Shown: positions 5,391 to 8,478 of the stretch, piece by piece
Position numbering within the stretch: position 1 is the first letter of the stretch
Layout of the letters: each line of letters begins with the position of its first letter
Assembly (NCBI GenBank): GCA_031290375.1
Contig: JAITNR010000118.1
Span: forward strand, 1-8,478
DNA from: Prevotellaceae bacterium
Lineage (GTDB): Bacteria > Bacteroidota > Bacteroidia > Bacteroidales > Paludibacteraceae
DNA: 8,478 nt
Direction of reading: 5' to 3'
Program-made: the position numbers and the translations under genes
Notes under the pieces: model-generated
What the model was told of the DNA's origin: nothing
Databases searched by the model: none
The model's input: only the letters and a program-made list of their open reading frames with translations

Positions 5391-7214
5391 TTAAAAAACA
5401 TTTTTAAATGTTGCACCAATTTCCAGCCATCGTCCGGGCATCGGGACTAAGTTGGTTTCGATATATTTTGCATTGGTTATATTATTGATTTGCATAAAGA
5501 TACTGAAATTTTTCAGTTGATAATTCAAACGGTCGTCCAACAGGTTGTAGTTGGACAAGGTTGCGCGGTCGTTGTACCTCCAAACGATTTGGTTCGTAAA
5601 ATTTTTAACTATTTTGTGTTCCAATTTTACCACTAATTGATGGCGCAGATTGTCGAAAGCGTATTTTGAAAAACCTTTGGTTTTCTTTAACTCATTGTCA
5701 ATGTAGGTGTAACCAACGCTGTATGATTTGATGAAAGACACAAAAAAACGATGAGTAAAATCCATTTCCACGCCGCCGGTATTCACGTGAGCAATGTTTT
5801 CAGGCTTCCATTTGTCCGCTTCGTTTTGCTTCGTCCAGTCAATCAGGTTTTTAGATTCTCGATGGAAGAGACTGACCGTCGCCAGAATATTTTTATTGTT
5901 GAAACGGTAGCCGAGTTCGTAAGACCACGCATTTTCAGGTTTCAAATCAGGGTTTCCCTCGTTGTTTGGACCTGAATAGTAGATGTCCGTGTAAGTCGGA
6001 ACGCGGTAAGTCTTCCCGACATTTGCAAAGATTTTGTTATTTTCGTTCAGGCGGTAGCCGATGTCGATTCCGGGATACCAGAAACTTCCAAAGTCTTCAT
6101 AATCAGCAAAATTGACTCCGGGCGTGATGTCCAATTTATCGTCCAGCAAAGTCAAATGATGGTCAAGAAAAATAGATGTAATAAATTGATTATGAGCTCC
6201 TAAATTATTTGAGGCCAAAAATTCCTTACGCACTTCCACACCTGCGCCCGTAACTCCTAACTTCCACTTGTAATTTGAATTAACATTGATTCCGACATTG
6301 TTCCCAATGTGCATGTTTCGATACGCTGCGGGATTGGAACGGACATTCAGATACATGTCCTGAGACCTGCGCCAGTAGGCATCGGCATTCAAACGGAAAT
6401 TTCCGAATTTTTGAACTGTTCCGAAGCTCAACAGCGAAGTCTGCGTTTCTTCGTATTCTTGGGCTGAGGCAGTTGAGTAAAATCCATTTGCCCCGAATTT
6501 CTTTTCCACAACCCCTCCTTGCAAATGCAAATCTCCGTTTTTGAGTTTGTAACTGTTTTGATACCAGACATTTTTGTTGCTGTAATCAGTGTTGTAGCGG
6601 TAGCCGTCGGAATGGGAAGTCTCCGCCTGCACAAACTGCGAAAATTTCTTGCCGGCAAGATTGATTCCCGCACCGAGTGAATACGTTCCAAATTCGCCTC
6701 CCAACGCAGAAACAACAACATCGTCCACATCCAACGGCTTAGTAATGATGTTGATAACGCCCGCATACGCATTCTGTCCGAAACGGCGCGCCGCAGGTCC
6801 TTTGATGATTTCAATCCGCTCAACGGAAGCCATAGAAAACGGCAGATTCATCATGTTATGCCCTGTTTGCGAGTCGCTTAAACGGATTCCGTTAATCAAA
6901 ACCAACACCTGCTCATTCGAACTTCCACGAATGCTAATATCTGCCTGCACGCCGTGAACGCCGCGCTGGCGAATGTCTACGCCCGATGAGTAAGAAAGCA
7001 GTTCAGCAATGCTTGTGGACGGCGATTGTTCAATCTGTTGTTTGGTAATGATTTGCACATTTGCCGAAGTCTGCGAAAAAGGCAACGAAATGGTATTTCC
7101 GTCGATTATTATATTTTCAAGTTCTTTGTCATTAGCATTTTCCTGCGCAAAAAGCGGAAAAACAGAAAATAAACAAGCCGCAATGAAGAAAATTTGATTT
7201 TTTCTATGAATCAT
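5391..7214 (-). CDS. TonB-dependent outer-membrane receptor, BtuB-like; biotin or precursor uptake suspected
   Basis: The 607-residue protein imports a scarce substrate across the outer membrane using TonB energy. A signal peptide (residues 1-23, MIHRKNQIFFIAACLFSVFP then LFA/Q) is followed by the plug domain at about 45-160 ('VQIITKQQIEQSP', 'ELLSYSSGVDIRQRG', 'DISIRGSSNEQVLVLINGIR', 'VERIEIIKGPAARRFGQNAY'). The 22-strand barrel fills the rest, ending 'GATFKNVF' with a terminal Phe as barrel proteins require. There is no N-terminal carboxypeptidase-regulatory domain, so it is not SusC-like and no SusD partner is nearby. I chose ATG 7214 over an in-frame TTG at 7232: the region above 7214 is the conserved promoter block and the signal peptide begins cleanly at 7214. 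The substrate is inferred only from the downstream bioB; vitamin B12 or a siderophore are alternatives. Confidence 0.9.
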   Translation of the reverse strand: MIHRKNQIFFIAACLFSVFPLFAQENANDKELENIIIDGNTISLPFSQTSANVQIITKQQIEQSPSTSIAELLSYSSGVDIRQRGVHGVQADISIRGSSNEQVLVLINGIRLSDSQTGHNMMNLPFSMASVERIEIIKGPAARRFGQNAYAGVINIITKPLDVDDVVVSALGGEFGTYSLGAGINLAGKKFSQFVQAETSHSDGYRYNTDYSNKNVWYQNSYKLKNGDLHLQGGVVEKKFGANGFYSTASAQEYEETQTSLLSFGTVQKFGNFRLNADAYWRRSQDMYLNVRSNPAAYRNMHIGNNVGINVNSNYKWKLGVTGAGVEVRKEFLASNNLGAHNQFITSIFLDHHLTLLDDKLDITPGVNFADYEDFGSFWYPGIDIGYRLNENNKIFANVGKTYRVPTYTDIYYSGPNNEGNPDLKPENAWSYELGYRFNNKNILATVSLFHRESKNLIDWTKQNEADKWKPENIAHVNTGGVEMDFTHRFFVSFIKSYSVGYTYIDNELKKTKGFSKYAFDNLRHQLVVKLEHKIVKNFTNQIVWRYNDRATLSNYNLLDDRLNYQLKNFSIFMQINNITNAKYIETNLVPMPGRWLEIGATFKNVF

Positions 7215-7298
7215 TTTTAATTTTTGCAGCAAAAGTATTACCCTGCAGGACGATTAACCTATACCGGTTTTGATATTATGGATAGTCCGGTTTTTATT
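7215..7298 (-). promoter_or_regulatory. Copy R of the duplicated regulatory block, promoter region of the receptor-bioB operon
   Basis: The block matches copy L at 141-223 in inverted orientation. On the minus strand it has a perfect -7 box, TACTTTTG (7237-7230), and the direct-repeat halves GGTTAAT (7259-7253) and GGTAAT (7242-7237), the second touching the -7 box. No TTG is found at the -33 position, which fits a promoter needing an activator. On the plus strand it retains an ATG (7278-7280) followed by codons for DSPVFI, the same start as the left-hand regulator. The stop codon of the MFS gene (7296-7294) lies inside the block. Confidence 0.72.
7230..7237 (-). promoter_or_regulatory. -7 promoter box TACTTTTG of the TonB receptor gene
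   Basis: Exact match to TAnnTTTG, 15 bases before the ATG at 7214, giving a leader of only about ten A-rich bases. The left block lacks the final G through a one-base deletion. Confidence 0.6.
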
Positions 7299-8478
7299 GA
7301 TTTGAATTTTTTGATTTATTTGTTCTATTGTAATCTCTTTGTGGATTTCTGTAAAAGTTATTGATGACAAATAGGGTAATCACTGCCAAAACAGCACATC
7401 CAATCATTACATAAGATGTTGAATGTAATATATTTCCAATGCCTGCCAAGGGCATCACGATGCCTCCGATGAGAAAAGTGCTTGCGCCGAGAACAGCTGA
7501 TGCCGTGCCTTTGTATTTCTTTTCCAAATCAAGCGCCAGATTGGTCGAAACAGGAAAAATCGCTCCGGTACAAAGCAAAGTCAGGAAAAGTGTGAGGCAC
7601 AAAACGACAATCGGCAAGTCCAACAAGAGCGAAATACCGGTAAACAAGCTGAAAACGAGCATCCCCGCAACGGCATAATTCAAAACTCTTTTCAAACGCG
7701 CCGACAGCAGGTTTCCGATCATCAGCGATACAGCGTTCACGGCAAAAATAATGCTGTACGCAATGGGCGACACGCCGTAATGTTCCTGAAAAATAAAAGG
7801 CGAAGAGGCAATATAGGCAAACATGACTGCCGTAGAAAACGATAAAAGGGCAATATAGAGCATCAGCGGTCGATTGCCGAAAACGGGAATAAACAACTTA
7901 AATGACACATAAACAGAACCTTTTGCACGTTTATCGGCAGGTAGCGATTCTTTCAGGTAAAAGCTGAGGCACAGAGTCAGCAAGCCCAACAATCCGAGGA
8001 AGAGAAAAATACCTTTCCAGTCGGTAAACAGCAGCAGCACTCCTCCGGCAACAGGCGCTGCGATGGGCGCAATTCCCTGAACCGCTGCCATAAGTGCAAA
8101 GAAATTGAGCAATTCTTTACCCGAAAACCAATCACTTGCTATAGAACGGGCAATGACGATACTGCCCGCTGCGCCCAGTCCCTGCAACAGTCGGCATCCT
8201 ATCAAAATATAGATGTTCGGCGACAAAAGGCAACCCACTGTTGCCAATAGATAAAGAAAAAATGATGCGAAAAGCGGTCGTCGACGCCCCAATTTATCGC
8301 TGATGGAGCCAAAAAACAGCTGTCCGACAGCGATACCCAACATACTTGTCGTGATGGTAAGTTGCACCATAGAGGTGGAAGTGCTAAAGTAATCGGTCAG
8401 CGCAGGTAAAGCAGGCAGATACATATCTGTAATCAAAGGCGCGAAAGCCGTCATTGCCGACAATGTAACGAGCAAATA
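7294..8478 (-). CDS. Bcr/CflA-type MFS exporter (5' end outside window)
   Basis: Drug:proton antiporter of the 12-helix major facilitator family, DHA1/Bcr-CflA branch, in the inner membrane. About 394 codons are visible, open to the right edge. The signature 'AFAPLITDMYLPALPAL' of helix 1 appears at visible residues 10-26, and the cytoplasmic motif A 'GSISDKLGRRRP' at about 56-67. 'GCRLLQGLGAAGSIVIARSI' and 'APIAAPVAGGVLL' follow, and the remaining hydrophobic segments account for the other helices. Only roughly the first 10-20 residues seem missing; the TTG at 8475 is not a likely start because the frame is open beyond it. The polar tail (about the last 20 residues, Asn/Lys-rich) ends at TAA 7296-7294, inside the receptor's regulatory block. 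The family exports antibiotics or metabolites; a link to the cofactor locus is not shown by sequence. Confidence 0.88.
   Translation of the reverse strand, partial: YLLVTLSAMTAFAPLITDMYLPALPALTDYFSTSTSMVQLTITTSMLGIAVGQLFFGSISDKLGRRRPLFASFFLYLLATVGCLLSPNIYILIGCRLLQGLGAAGSIVIARSIASDWFSGKELLNFFALMAAVQGIAPIAAPVAGGVLLLFTDWKGIFLFLGLLGLLTLCLSFYLKESLPADKRAKGSVYVSFKLFIPVFGNRPLMLYIALLSFSTAVMFAYIASSPFIFQEHYGVSPIAYSIIFAVNAVSLMIGNLLSARLKRVLNYAVAGMLVFSLFTGISLLLDLPIVVLCLTLFLTLLCTGAIFPVSTNLALDLEKKYKGTASAVLGASTFLIGGIVMPLAGIGNILHSTSYVMIGCAVLAVITLFVINNFYRNPQRDYNRTNKSKNSNQ

Noticed and set aside
7215..7232. Upstream TTG start adding six residues to the TonB receptor
   Set aside because: Those bases belong to the promoter block shared with 141-223, and the signal peptide is complete from ATG 7214.
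7215..7298. Riboswitch (cobalamin or TPP) upstream of the TonB receptor
   Set aside because: The block contains the -7 promoter box and a start codon for the opposite strand, leaving a leader of only about ten bases. No conserved riboswitch core or long-range pairing is visible.
141..7298. The two inverted blocks as ends of a composite transposon
   Set aside because: No transposase or integrase gene lies between or beside them, the ends show no target duplication, and the block contents are a promoter and a gene start.
1..8478. CRISPR array, tRNA or rRNA
   Set aside because: No regularly spaced direct repeats, cloverleaf with TTCRA-type arm, or rRNA motifs were seen on either strand.

Overview
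The window looks like a chromosomal piece of a Bacteroidota bacterium, probably an environmental or host-associated Bacteroidales relative. The pointers are -7 promoter boxes of the TAnnTTTG type, no clear Shine-Dalgarno sites, A-rich leaders, and several short palindromic or G-rich interspersed repeats of a kind I recall from this phylum. This placement is an inference from style, not from a marker gene.

Layout: (1) 1-161, minus strand: the first 53 codons of a MocR/PdxR-type GntR regulator running off the left edge. (2) 162-528: its upstream region, then repeat-rich DNA and a promoter. (3) 529-2461, plus strand: a beta-class DNA methyltransferase, followed by the broken remains of an Mrr-like nuclease domain and a PKD-like domain. 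The whole was probably one methyltransferase-nuclease fusion gene, since split by a frameshift, an in-frame stop and repeat insertions. (4) 2489-3749, minus strand: a compact set of three genes (lipoprotein, a 43-residue microprotein, a three-helix membrane protein) joined by overlaps. (5) 3750-4330: mostly non-coding, with palindromes and two doubtful mini-ORFs. (6) 4331-7214, minus strand: a TonB-dependent receptor followed 28 bases later by biotin synthase bioB. (7) 7294-8478, minus strand: a Bcr/CflA-type MFS exporter, 5' end outside the window.

The most interesting signal is not a gene. An 83/84-base block upstream of the left-hand regulator (141-223) recurs in inverted orientation upstream of the TonB receptor (7215-7298). 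The copies have 8 mismatches, all transitions, and one single-base indel. The block spans the regulator's start codon and first seven codons; the distant copy still spells ATG plus MDSPVFI on the strand opposite the receptor, although no regulator follows it. The simplest reading is two copies of a divergent regulator/receptor promoter: one kept the regulator, the other kept the receptor-bioB operon. This makes the MocR-type protein the best candidate regulator of receptor and bioB, and suggests the receptor serves biotin or a related cofactor. The function is inferred; the duplicated block is seen directly.
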